A DNA stretch of 64,000 bases from Candidatus Obscuribacterales bacterium (GTDB lineage Bacteria; Cyanobacteriota; Vampirovibrionia; Obscuribacterales; Obscuribacteraceae). The position numbers and the translations under genes are program-made. Each line of letters begins with the position of its first letter. Positions within the stretch are counted from its first letter, which is position 1. Of the stretch, positions 1 through 7,980 are shown one piece after another. The notes beneath the pieces are model-generated. The model made no database searches and was not told where the DNA came from. It worked only from the letters and a program-made list of their open reading frames with translations. The DNA is taken from NCBI GenBank assembly GCA_019752635.1, contig JAIELX010000044.1:62001-126000 (forward strand), written 5' to 3'.

Positions 1-135
1 ACACTCGGCGGCCACTCGTCCTTTATTATCTTGGGTCAGAATAGCGTCTAAAATAGCGTCGGAAATTTGATCGCAAACCTTATCCGGATGTCCTTCCGTC
101 ACGGACTCCGAGGTGAACAGATAACGATGCGGCAC
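1..135 (-). CDS. metK: S-adenosylmethionine synthetase, N-terminal part (runs off the window)
   Basis: This is the first 45 codons of methionine adenosyltransferase, which makes S-adenosylmethionine from methionine and ATP in the cytoplasm. The leftward reading gives LFTSESVTEGHPDKVCDQIS followed by DAILDAIL, the family's N-terminal signature including the ATP-site histidine of GHPDK. The start is a GTG at 133-135, chosen because an AGGAG lies about ten bases upstream and the family begins only a few residues before LFTSESV. The gene is divergent from the ECF sigma operon at 400, with about 264 bases between them. Confidence 0.93.
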   Translation of the reverse strand, partial: MPHRYLFTSESVTEGHPDKVCDQISDAILDAILTQDNKGRVAAEC

Positions 136-209
136 CTTATGGCTTCTCCTATGCAAGTAGTATGCGCTTGCCACGCAGGCTAGAGTTTATCAGTAAAGTC
201 AAGACACCC

Positions 210-244
210 GCTTTATTCATGGTATTAAACCGACTGAATAAAGC
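210..244. promoter_or_regulatory. 10-bp perfect inverted repeat in the metK/sigma divergent region
   Basis: GCTTTATTCA at 210-219 is exactly repeated in inverted form as TGAATAAAGC at 235-244, with a 15-base AT-rich centre. It sits between two divergent genes and is not followed by a T-run, so an operator for a dimeric regulator is more likely than a terminator. I see no SAM-riboswitch core in the metK leader. Function is inferred. Confidence 0.4.
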
Positions 245-399
245 CTCTGATGCCTGTAACGGTATTGACGCCGGGTGTGAATGGATCATTGCGAGTTCTT
301 CAGATGGAGTAGTAGTGCTACCATATACAGCGGACGATGCCTCTGTGAGACTTCGGTCAGTTCACGGGCGCCGAGCAGTTTCACCGGGAAAGAGGGAGC

Positions 400-1026
400 A
401 TGGCCACCGCTTACAGAGAGAAAAGCGATAGGGATCTTGTACTGGCGTGCCAGAAGCGAGATCCGGCAGCCTTTGAAGAGCTCGTTCGGCGTCATCAGCG
501 CACCGTATATGCTTTGCTGTACCAATTGGCACCCGATTGGAGCGATACTTCCGATCTTGCCCAGGAATGTTTCATCAGGGTTTGGCGCTCAATTAACAAT
601 TTGCGCAACCCCTCTTCCTTTAGATCCTGGCTCACACAAATCGTCACAAACCTCTTCTATGATGAGCTTCGCAAGCGTCCTCGACGTCTGCCTACTGTAT
701 CTATGGATGAAGGAATCGGTGGAGACGAGGGGGAAGACAATTCTCCAACTCGGGATATTCCGGATGTTTCCGCCTTACCGGATGAAACTATATTAAATAA
801 CGAACTTTCCGAAGTTATCCGGGATGCCATGAATAAATTGCCGGAACAGTTTAGGACCGCTATCGTCTTGAGGGAACTGGAAGGGTTGAGCTATGAGGAA
901 ATAGCCATTCTGACGAAGACAGAAATGGGTACGGTGAAGTCTCGCATTGCGCGGGCCCGCACCAAACTCCAAGAGCTACTTCAACCCTATATACAGCGAA
1001 CGAGTTCCAACGAGGTCTCAAGCTGA
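400..1026 (+). CDS. ECF-type RNA polymerase sigma factor (RpoE-like)
   Basis: A 208-residue alternative sigma factor that would direct RNA polymerase to a stress regulon. Region 2 spans about residues 23-95 (FEELVRRHQRTVYALLYQ, then DLAQECFIRVWR and FRSWLTQIVTNLFYDELRKR); region 4 spans about 145-195 (LPEQFRTAIVLRELEGLSYE, with a helix-turn-helix ending GTVKSRIARARTKL). An acidic linker of about 45 residues separates them. Start is ATG with GAGGGAGC just upstream. Its TGA overlaps the ATG of the next gene by one base, so translation is probably coupled to its anti-sigma factor. Class within ECF groups was not determined. Confidence 0.93.
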   Translation: MATAYREKSDRDLVLACQKRDPAAFEELVRRHQRTVYALLYQLAPDWSDTSDLAQECFIRVWRSINNLRNPSSFRSWLTQIVTNLFYDELRKRPRRLPTVSMDEGIGGDEGEDNSPTRDIPDVSALPDETILNNELSEVIRDAMNKLPEQFRTAIVLRELEGLSYEEIAILTKTEMGTVKSRIARARTKLQELLQPYIQRTSSNEVSS

Positions 1027-1910
1027 TGACTATGTCATGTGCAGCTTTTCAAGATGAAGTGTCCGCTTATCTCGACGGTGAGCTCGATGATTCGAGCATG
1101 CCGGAAGTTGATGAGCATTTAGGGCAATGCCAACCATGTCGTGATCTCAGAGATAACTACAAGCGGGTGACTGCTTTAGTGGTTAGCAGCTCTGAGAATA
1201 TTGAAATGCCCGACATCTGGTCGGCAATGCAGTCCAAGCTTCCCTCAGTTTGCGAACTGGTAGAGGAAGACTTCTCCGCGTATCTCGACGGTGAGTTAAT
1301 TGCTTCCGCCAAAGATGGAGTTAGTGAACACTTGCAGGCATGCCCGCCATGTCATGACAAGTTTCAGGCGCTTTCCAAAGTTAACGGACTTTTGTCCCAA
1401 GCAATGGAGCTGCCTGCTGGTCTTGAGCTCGACATTTGGTCGGGCATTGCCAACCGACTGGAAGAAGACTGCGTTCTGATAAAGGAAGAACTGTCGTCCT
1501 TCTTTGACCGTGAAGTGACGCCGCCGCGACATCGCGTCATAACAAGCCACTTGCTTGATTGCAATGACTGTCGCGACCAAATGTCTGCTATCACCAGTAC
1601 CGGCGAATTGCTCCGAAGTCACTATCAGCCGGACTTCCCCGAAGATTTTGATCTCTGGCCGCAAATCAAAGCGAAGATGCAAGTTGTGCCTTTCGCTCCT
1701 AAAGAAAAGCGGCGTAAAGCTATTGCTGCTCGCAGGCTCTACGCGGTAGCCGCCGTTGTTGTCGGCGGAGTCCTGGCAGCTATCGGATTCTTCGTTAATG
1801 TCCATTCCGCTTCAACCCTTCAGCCGGTTACCGCGGAAGCTTATCTGATTGACTCAGCACTTGGAGAACCAGCAGAAGTACCGGAAGCAGTGGTGTATGA
1901 AACTCATTAG
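1026..1910 (+). CDS. Membrane anti-sigma factor with three tandem zinc-finger (zf-HC2) domains
   Basis: A 294-residue protein likely to hold the upstream sigma factor inactive at the membrane. It has three copies of the anti-sigma zinc motif H-x3-C-x2-C, each preceded by a distant cysteine: HLGQCQPC (about residue 36), HLQACPPC (about 102) and HLLDCNDC (about 175). A single hydrophobic segment at about 240-260 (YAVAAVVVGGVLAAIGFFV) is followed by about 35 residues, presumably outside the membrane. Most members of this family have one such finger; three in tandem is unusual. The gene overlaps the sigma gene by one base and the next gene by 14 bases. Confidence 0.87.
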   Translation: MTMSCAAFQDEVSAYLDGELDDSSMPEVDEHLGQCQPCRDLRDNYKRVTALVVSSSENIEMPDIWSAMQSKLPSVCELVEEDFSAYLDGELIASAKDGVSEHLQACPPCHDKFQALSKVNGLLSQAMELPAGLELDIWSGIANRLEEDCVLIKEELSSFFDREVTPPRHRVITSHLLDCNDCRDQMSAITSTGELLRSHYQPDFPEDFDLWPQIKAKMQVVPFAPKEKRRKAIAARRLYAVAAVVVGGVLAAIGFFVNVHSASTLQPVTAEAYLIDSALGEPAEVPEAVVYETH

Positions 1911-2397
1911 TCGAGCACACGTTCTAGCCCTGGCAATCGGCACGTTACTCAGTAACGGCCCGTGTTTCGCGCAGGAACGACAGCTTGACTGGAAGAAGCT
2001 GAACTTAAATGCTGCGCAGTCTCAACAGATTCAAGTCTTAGAGTCTGAGTGGAACGGTAAGTACATGCAGATGCAACCTCAGATTCACGATCATCAACGC
2101 AAGCTGGCTCGATTACTGGTTGACCCCAAGTCTGACTCGCTGGAGATTATGTCCACGAACCAAACGTTGACCAGGCTGAAAGAGCAGCTTCGCAATGATG
2201 CGACCACTAATTATTTGCGAAAACGCGCAATCCTCAATCAGGATCAACAGCACCAGCTTGAATCGATGATGTCGCAAATGATTTCATCCCGCCAGCAAGG
2301 GGTTGGCGGCACCCCCCAAGTTGAAGAACAAGGCGGGTTCATGAATATCATTCAAAAGGTACGTTGGGCCATCCAGGGGGGGCGCACCGACCCGTAG
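1897..2397 (+). CDS. Secreted Spy/CpxP-like (metal-resistance/stress sensor type) protein
   Basis: A 166-residue protein with a cleavable-type signal peptide (MKLISRAHVLALAIGTLLSN, then a likely cut after CFA-Q). The mature part is helical and Gln-rich, with LNLNAAQSQQIQVLE near its start and LNQDQQHQLESMM near its end. These resemble the LTxxQ pattern of Spy/CpxP and the metal-resistance sensor family. ATG at 1897 is preferred over an upstream in-frame start because it opens the signal peptide. It overlaps the anti-sigma gene by 14 bases, so sigma, anti-sigma and periplasmic partner form one operon, as in Cnr-type metal sensing systems. The ligand is unknown. Confidence 0.72.
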   Translation: MKLISRAHVLALAIGTLLSNGPCFAQERQLDWKKLNLNAAQSQQIQVLESEWNGKYMQMQPQIHDHQRKLARLLVDPKSDSLEIMSTNQTLTRLKEQLRNDATTNYLRKRAILNQDQQHQLESMMSQMISSRQQGVGGTPQVEEQGGFMNIIQKVRWAIQGGRTDP

Positions 2398-2406
2398 CCC
2401 GTTTTT

Positions 2407-3381
2407 CTAAGTACGCTTCGCTTTACTTTTTATTGTTGCCAATGTGCCCATAAAATGGTCGAGCAGGTGGTCGATCTTGCTTGGCGGATGAGCGATCTCC
2501 AGTCGGCGAAGCGCAGTTTCAAGGCCGCTCATCGTCTGAAACCGTTCTCCGGGATACTTGGACAGACCCTTCATTACAAGTTCGCACAAATCATCAGGTA
2601 GCCGCAGGTCGGCGCGCACTTGGCGTGGATCAACCGGCGGCGCCGTCGTGTGTTTTGTCATAACCTCAAAAGGAGTTTCGCCATCGTAGAGGCACTCTCC
2701 TGTAACCAGTTCGAACAGCACCACGCACAAAGAGTAAATGTCGGATCGTCCGTCAACGCGCTCGCCCATTATCTGCTCGGGGCTCATGTACTTTGGAGTA
2801 CCGACCGTTTCGTCAACTCTTGTTTGGAAGCCAGTGCTTTGGTCCATTACTTTCGCCAGCCCGAAATCGAGAACTTTCACCTGGTCTTTGCCTTTGGAAT
2901 TACTGACGAGAAAGATGTTTCCCGGCTTTAAGTCGCGGTGGACGATGCCGTCCTTGTGCGCGAACGCTACTCCTTCGGCCGCTTGTCGGCAAATGTTTAT
3001 CACTCGAGGCAACCGCAGTCTTCCGTGTGAATCAGCCAGGACCTCGGCGAGTGTGCGCCCTTCCAGCAGTTCCATGACGATGAATGGCTCACCGCTATCT
3101 TTGATTCCCCGATCCAGAACTTTAACCAGATTCGGGTGCGATAACGAAGCTGCTCTGGTTTCCCGTGCGAATCGACCGGCCGCGTCTTCATCGCTAAATT
3201 GGCTCTTGAGTATTTTGATGGCGACTTCTGTATTGTTGCTCTGGTCGATCCCTCTGTAAACCCAGCTCAGTCCACCTTTTCCCAGAAGTGACCTCACTTC
3301 GAAACGGGAGTCCAGCAGCGCGCCGATGTGGGCGCTATGGTGACCCGAGACCTGCTTGTCATTGCTAGTAATGGCTTCCAT
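2407..3381 (-). CDS. Cytoplasmic Ser/Thr protein kinase (PknB-like, no membrane segment)
   Basis: A 324-residue Hanks-type kinase. Visible elements: glycine loop LGKGGLSWVYRG, catalytic lysine in EVAIKILK (about K56), IVHRDLKPGNIFL (catalytic Asp about 150), VLDFGLAKV (metal-binding DFG), and GTPKYMSPEQI in the activation segment. The kinase domain fills nearly the whole protein, leaving about 40 C-terminal residues with no transmembrane helix or sensor domain. ATG at 3381 has a GAGGTG upstream and is preferred over a TTG 14 codons earlier. The gene is convergent with the sigma operon (nine bases apart). Substrate unknown. Confidence 0.92.
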   Translation of the reverse strand: MEAITSNDKQVSGHHSAHIGALLDSRFEVRSLLGKGGLSWVYRGIDQSNNTEVAIKILKSQFSDEDAAGRFARETRAASLSHPNLVKVLDRGIKDSGEPFIVMELLEGRTLAEVLADSHGRLRLPRVINICRQAAEGVAFAHKDGIVHRDLKPGNIFLVSNSKGKDQVKVLDFGLAKVMDQSTGFQTRVDETVGTPKYMSPEQIMGERVDGRSDIYSLCVVLFELVTGECLYDGETPFEVMTKHTTAPPVDPRQVRADLRLPDDLCELVMKGLSKYPGERFQTMSGLETALRRLEIAHPPSKIDHLLDHFMGTLATIKSKAKRT

Positions 3382-3599
3382 GGGACACCTCAGTCCGTGC
3401 GACGACCCGCAAAAGGGCGCCAATAGTAGAGCTATACCCGAAAATGCTGTGGACTAGCGTTGTTGAGCGAATAATTACCCCTGGAGGGGATAGTCGAACT
3501 GGTTAATAACCGTAATATTTCAGCGCCCGCAGGTGGCGTGTTTCAGGCTTAGGACCCGGACCGATGCTAGTGCCGGCGATAGAGGGGACCCTTGGCGCT

Positions 3600-3605
3600 T
3601 ATAAT
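3600..3605 (+). promoter_or_regulatory. Candidate -10 element for the DJ-1/PfpI gene
   Basis: A consensus TATAAT lies 36 bases before the ATG at 3641. No good -35 hexamer is seen 16-18 bases upstream, so this is a partial promoter call. Confidence 0.4.
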
Positions 3606-3640
3606 TGAGCGGGCTGAAAGATATAGGACGGAGGTCTGTG

Positions 3641-4195
3641 ATGGCGGACAAAAAGCTATCCGGGAAGCGCGTACTGATGGTAATAGCTCCCAATCAGTTC
3701 CGCGACGAGGAGCTGAGCGAACCGAAGAAGGTATTTCTGGCGCATGGTGCGCAAGTGACAATCGCTGCCTGTAAGTCAGGGGAAGCCAAAGGGATGCTTG
3801 GTGCTTCGGTGACGCCTGACATTACGGTTGCGGATGCGAAGTCAGAGAATTTCGACGCTGCGGTGGTTGTGGGTGGAATGGGCTCACCGACTTATCTCTG
3901 GGATGATGAGCAGCTCCATGTGCTGCTGCAACAATTGACTAAGTCCAACAAGGTTGTCGCTGCAATCTGCCTTTCAGGCGCGGTGCTTGCACGTGCAGGT
4001 CTACTACGCGGCAAAAGGGCAACCGTATATGCTACTCCTGAGTCGGTGGATGCACTGAAAGTCGGCGGAGCCAATCTCGTTAAGGATCATGTCGTTCGCG
4101 ACGGGCTTGTAGTCACCGCTGATGGACCGGATGCGGCCCAAGACTTTGGTCGTGTTGTTGTGGAAGCAATGACCACGGTGGCATCGGCAGTCTAG
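3641..4195 (+). CDS. DJ-1/PfpI family protein (class I glutamine-amidotransferase-like)
   Basis: A 184-residue member of the DJ-1/PfpI superfamily, which includes deglycases, chaperones and intracellular peptidases. The conserved Glu region is FRDEELSEP (about 20-28) and the nucleophile elbow is VVAAICLSGAVLA with Cys about 110. The Cys is followed by Leu-Ser instead of the Cys-His of typical PfpI peptidases, so peptidase activity should not be assumed. ATG at 3641 has a strong ACGGAGG six bases upstream. The length matches the family. Confidence 0.88.
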   Translation: MADKKLSGKRVLMVIAPNQFRDEELSEPKKVFLAHGAQVTIAACKSGEAKGMLGASVTPDITVADAKSENFDAAVVVGGMGSPTYLWDDEQLHVLLQQLTKSNKVVAAICLSGAVLARAGLLRGKRATVYATPESVDALKVGGANLVKDHVVRDGLVVTADGPDAAQDFGRVVVEAMTTVASAV

Positions 4196-4282
4196 TATCG
4201 CGCCCGTGAGTGCCAGCGGAATGCGGGCATCAACCTTCGGTTTTACGGGCGGTAGCATCAAGAAAATGCAAAGCTGGAATGT

Positions 4283-4309
4283 GCGAGCCGAAGTAGGTCT
4301 TCGGCTCGC
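4283..4309 (+). terminator. 11-bp hairpin between the DJ-1 gene and argS
   Basis: GCGAGCCGAAG at 4283-4293 pairs perfectly with CTTCGGCTCGC at 4299-4309 around a TAGGT loop. No T-run follows. It may end the DJ-1 transcript or, since it lies only 27 bases before the preferred argS start, act in the argS leader. Confidence 0.5.
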
Positions 4310-4336
4310 TACTGTGTGAATGAGAGGGATCGAAAG

Positions 4337-6091
4337 TTGATCAAGCAAACATTAAAGTCTGCCATGGAAAAATCTCTGGCTGCAGCGGTGGAGAAGGGAA
4401 AACTAAGCGCTCTAGCCGACAGTGAGCTTGCCGGGGTGGTGATTGAGCGTCCGCGCAATCCGGATCATGGCGACTATGCCTGCGGTGTGTCCCTCAAGTT
4501 GGCCGGCAAAGCTAAGATGGCGCCAATGCAAATTGCGCAGGAAATCCTTCAGCATGCAGGGGCCTTCCAGGGCGTCGCTGGCGCCGAGATAGCCGCACCC
4601 GGATACATAAACTTTCGACTGCAGAAACCGGTGCTCCAACATGTGCTGCATGAGATTCATGCCCAAGGCAGCAACTTCGGCAGGTCTACTGCTGGCGCTG
4701 GAAAGCGCGCGTTGGTGGAATACGTGTCAGCAAATCCCACGGGAGACTTGCACATAGGTCACGGACGCAATGCCGTGTTTGGCAGCTGCCTTGCCAATCT
4801 TATGAAATTTTCCGGCTACGAGGTTCAAGAAGAATTTTACGTCAACGATGCCGGCGCCCAGATTTTGCAGCTGGGTCAGTGCGCATTCGCCTTGTACCGC
4901 AAACTTCTCGGGCAAGAGTGTCCCTATCCGACCGAGGGGTATCCGGAGGATTCGATTAAGCATTTCGTAGAGAAAGTAATTGAGACGGAAGGCGATAAGT
5001 ATCTTTCGCTGAGCGAAAGCGAAGGTGCCGTGAAGTTGGCCGATGTGACGAAAACCGTTATTCAGCAGGACCAGGCTGAGCTTCTGGAAAAACTTGGCAT
5101 CAAATTTGATTTGTGGTTCTCAGAAACGCCGCTGCATACCGAAGGTAAAGTTGACGAAGCACTGGCGATACTGAAGAACTCTTCTCTCTCCTACGAGTCT
5201 GAAGGTGCACTCTGGCTCAAAGCAAAGGAGCTTGGTGATGAGCGCGACCGCGTTTTGGTCAAGGGGGATGGAAGGAAAACATACCTTGCTGCTGACGCTG
5301 CGTATCACCTCAATAAGTATGATCGCGGCTACGACTTGATGATCAATATTTGGGGCGCCGATCACCATGGGCAAGTCCCCGGGCTGAAAGCCGTTGTTCA
5401 AGCGCTTGGAAAAGATCCGAGCAAGCTTGAAGTTGTACTGACCCAAATTGTGAACCTTTCGCGTGATGGTCAGATCGTAAGAATGTCCAAGCGGATGGGG
5501 ACTGTGGTTCTACTTTCCGAGCTTCTCGAAGAAGTCGGCTGCGACGCAGTCCGCTACTATCTTGCGGAGTCCAGCCCGCTGAATCCAATCAGTTTTGATT
5601 TGGAGTTAGCGAAAAAACACAGCAAAGAGAATCCCGCATTCTATATTCAATATGCGCATGCACGTTGTTGTGCGATCCTGCGTCGAGCGCTGGAACCGGG
5701 CATCAATACCGAAACCAAGGCGGAAGAGCCTCCGCCGGTAAGTCCTGCCGAGTGGCAAGAATGGTTGAAGTCTTATAAGGCTTCTCCGGAAGTTTTTGCT
5801 GCGGCATTCGAAGATGATCCGGAGCTTTTCGCGCATCAAAAGAAGTTGGTAATGCAGTTGGCCTCGTTGCCCGAAGAAGTCGAAGACGCCATGGCGACGA
5901 GGTTGCCTGGCAAACTAGCACGCTACGCTTACGACGTGGCGAATGACTTGCAGAAATTCTATGAGGTCTGTCGCGTAATTACTGATGACAAAGAAGTGAC
6001 GCGCGCCCGGCTCGGCTTGATTCTTGCAACAAAGCAAGTCCTGGCAAACACTCTCGGTATCATCGGAGTCACCGCCGTCGAACGCATGTGA
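4337..6091 (+). CDS. argS: Arginyl-tRNA synthetase
   Basis: Charges tRNA-Arg with arginine in the cytoplasm. A 584-residue class I synthetase of normal length. Visible parts: N-terminal additional domain (RNPDHGDYACGVSLKLAGK), the HIGH motif in SANPTGDLHIGHGRNAVFG, the KMSKS-equivalent RMSKRMGTVVLL, and the C-terminal anticodon-binding helical domain ending in LANTLGIIGVTAVERM. I prefer the TTG at 4337 because GAGAGGG lies eight bases upstream; a GTG at 4316 is in frame but has no ribosome binding site, and ATG at 4364 is a third option. Convergent with the gene at 6132. Confidence 0.96.
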   Translation: MIKQTLKSAMEKSLAAAVEKGKLSALADSELAGVVIERPRNPDHGDYACGVSLKLAGKAKMAPMQIAQEILQHAGAFQGVAGAEIAAPGYINFRLQKPVLQHVLHEIHAQGSNFGRSTAGAGKRALVEYVSANPTGDLHIGHGRNAVFGSCLANLMKFSGYEVQEEFYVNDAGAQILQLGQCAFALYRKLLGQECPYPTEGYPEDSIKHFVEKVIETEGDKYLSLSESEGAVKLADVTKTVIQQDQAELLEKLGIKFDLWFSETPLHTEGKVDEALAILKNSSLSYESEGALWLKAKELGDERDRVLVKGDGRKTYLAADAAYHLNKYDRGYDLMINIWGADHHGQVPGLKAVVQALGKDPSKLEVVLTQIVNLSRDGQIVRMSKRMGTVVLLSELLEEVGCDAVRYYLAESSPLNPISFDLELAKKHSKENPAFYIQYAHARCCAILRRALEPGINTETKAEEPPPVSPAEWQEWLKSYKASPEVFAAAFEDDPELFAHQKKLVMQLASLPEEVEDAMATRLPGKLARYAYDVANDLQKFYEVCRVITDDKEVTRARLGLILATKQVLANTLGIIGVTAVERM

Positions 6092-6131
6092 GCGCGAATG
6101 CCGGAAGTAGGATTCTCTCGATCATATTATC

Positions 6132-6599
6132 TTAGCGAGTGCTGGTGACCAGTTCGCGTACTTCTGCATCTTGGGGTACGGCGGCAAGCCGCCGCCACAC
6201 GGCGAATCCCCCGGGGATTTCCTGACCGGTGCGATCGTATGCCGGACCGATGACTCCGTCCCGTAAACTTTCCAACAGTTTGCGTTCAAAGCGATTGAGA
6301 ACGGTAGCAAAGTCTGCAAATTCAATGGCATCTGAAACATCGATGCATCGATTGTCTCGCCCACGCTCGCGGAACATCAGCGAAAGAACGTGCTTGCGCT
6401 TTGTGTCATGCTCGGTGCCAACTAGCTTTGAACTTGCGTCGGTTGATTCGCCTACATATATAAACTGATTACCGGGGAATGCCGAGTAGTGTGAATACAT
6501 TGAAGTATATGCGTCATGCCTGCGCTTGAGACCGGTCTGGTTATCACCTGCTGCCCGCTCCAGGCGAATCAGAAAATCCTTAATCTGTTTCTCAGACAT
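6132..6599 (-). CDS. Conserved-looking hypothetical protein, 155 residues
   Basis: I do not recognise a family. The protein is soluble and fairly charged, with no signal peptide or membrane segment. It begins MSEKQIKDFLIRLERAAGD and has a middle part, HDTKRKHVLSLMFRERGRD, followed by a helical stretch FATVLNRFERKLLESLRDGV. ATG at 6599 has AGGAG upstream with good spacing, which supports it as a real gene; a longer start 11 codons upstream is less likely. Convergent with argS, 40 bases apart. Confidence 0.72.
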   Translation of the reverse strand: MSEKQIKDFLIRLERAAGDNQTGLKRRHDAYTSMYSHYSAFPGNQFIYVGESTDASSKLVGTEHDTKRKHVLSLMFRERGRDNRCIDVSDAIEFADFATVLNRFERKLLESLRDGVIGPAYDRTGQEIPGGFAVWRRLAAVPQDAEVRELVTSTR

Positions 6600-6773
6600 A
6601 GTTTTCACTCCTATCGGCCGATGACGCAGCAATGGAGGTCCAGCCTTCCGGCTGTGCCTGACGAGGTTGTTGCGGTTTCAAGATTCCGAGCTAGCGCTCT
6701 ACAATTTTCTTTTTCCACTGTCACCGACCGAGTAAACTTGTACCGATATTAATTACCGTCAAGCAGACTGAGC

Positions 6774-7886
6774 ATGACCAGAGTTTTGATCGCACCGAAT
6801 GCTTTTAAAGGCACGTTTTCGCCGACAGAGGTGACCGAGGCAATGAAAGCTGGTGTAATGCAGTTCTTTGAGTTGTGCGACAGGGAAGTCACAATCGAAT
6901 GTGCGCCACTTGCAGACGGCGGAGACGGCACCATTGAAGCATTGTTGGTTGGCGCCGGCGGCACGCGGTATCAATGCACCGTCAGTGGCGCGCTCGGGCA
7001 ACCACAGCTTGCCTCGTATCTTGTTTTGGAGCACACGGCGGTGGTAGAGCTGGCTTCTGCTTGCGGCATTGCCGGTTTACAGAACAGTCTGGACCCTGTC
7101 AGAGCCCAGACTGCCGGTCTTGGACAAGTGATTTTAGAAGTGCTGCGGTTGCACAATGTTAACAAAGTTGTCATTGCGGTTGGCGGGAGTGCCTCTACCG
7201 ATGGTGGCAGTGGCGCCTTGTCCGCGCTGGGTGTTAGATTTTTCGATTCATCAGGTAATGCGGTTTTAGTTCAGGGCGGTGCTTCGCTGCCTGATGTGGC
7301 GGTGTGTGACTTGAGCGCGCTGCAGATGCTCACTTCGCAATGCTCATTTGAAATCGCCACTGATGTAGCATCTCCCTTGTGTGGACCAAATGGTGCCTCT
7401 TATGCATTTGCGCCCCAAAAGGGTGCAACGCCGGAGCAAGTGGAAGTACTCGAAAATTCTCTCAGCCATTTTGCCGATGTTCTGGAGCCGCAAACGAAAG
7501 GATGTCGCCGAACCACACCTGGTGCGGGGGCTGCCGGAGGGACTGCCTTTGGCCTGGGCGCAGCCTTGAATGCTCGCGTATTGCCAGGGTTTCAGTGGAT
7601 ATCCGACTTAATCGGGTTGGACGACAAAATGGCTCGCGCGGATGTTGTAATCACCGGTGAAGGGAGAGTAGACGAAAGCACTCTCCAGGGAAAGACCGTG
7701 TTGCACCTCTGGCAGGCGTGCACGACCAGCGGTAAGCCATTGCTAGTTGTTGCCGGCTCTGTATCGTCCTTGGTGCGCTCGGCCGATGGTGTTTACTTTA
7801 TCGCTGCCGCTGCGGATAACGCTCAGGCCACCGCGGGTGACATTGCTGCGGCGGTGGTTCGGGGGCTCGGTGCAGTGTGTTCGTAA
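6774..7886 (+). CDS. glxK: Glycerate kinase (GlxK/GarK type)
   Basis: Phosphorylates D-glycerate, feeding it into glycolysis or serine metabolism. The 370-residue length is typical of the type-1 glycerate kinase family. Landmarks are VLIAPNAFKGTFSPTEV at the N-terminus, APLADGGDGTIEAL, the glycine-rich VIAVGGSASTDGGSGALSAL, GAAGGTAFGLGA and VVITGEGRVDESTLQGK. ATG at 6774 starts the family's conserved N-terminus. No other glycerate or glyoxylate gene is adjacent. The exact product position (2- or 3-phosphoglycerate) cannot be read from sequence. Confidence 0.93.
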   Translation: MTRVLIAPNAFKGTFSPTEVTEAMKAGVMQFFELCDREVTIECAPLADGGDGTIEALLVGAGGTRYQCTVSGALGQPQLASYLVLEHTAVVELASACGIAGLQNSLDPVRAQTAGLGQVILEVLRLHNVNKVVIAVGGSASTDGGSGALSALGVRFFDSSGNAVLVQGGASLPDVAVCDLSALQMLTSQCSFEIATDVASPLCGPNGASYAFAPQKGATPEQVEVLENSLSHFADVLEPQTKGCRRTTPGAGAAGGTAFGLGAALNARVLPGFQWISDLIGLDDKMARADVVITGEGRVDESTLQGKTVLHLWQACTTSGKPLLVVAGSVSSLVRSADGVYFIAAAADNAQATAGDIAAAVVRGLGAVCS

Positions 7887-7980
7887 CACACCCTGTTCTT
7901 CATGGTGTAAACTGGGAATATCCTTGCTGGTGAGCTTTCCGTGCTTCGGAAGCGTCAAAACTATCTATCTCGATATTCTA

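Noticed and set aside
162..431. Open frame of 89 codons before the ECF sigma gene
   Set aside because: It overlaps the sigma gene start in another frame, has no ribosome binding site, and crosses the inverted repeat at 210-244.
7747..7980. Upstream extension of the histidine kinase frame into the glycerate kinase gene
   Set aside because: The sequence there is a shadow of glxK; the membrane segments begin just after the ATG at 7981.
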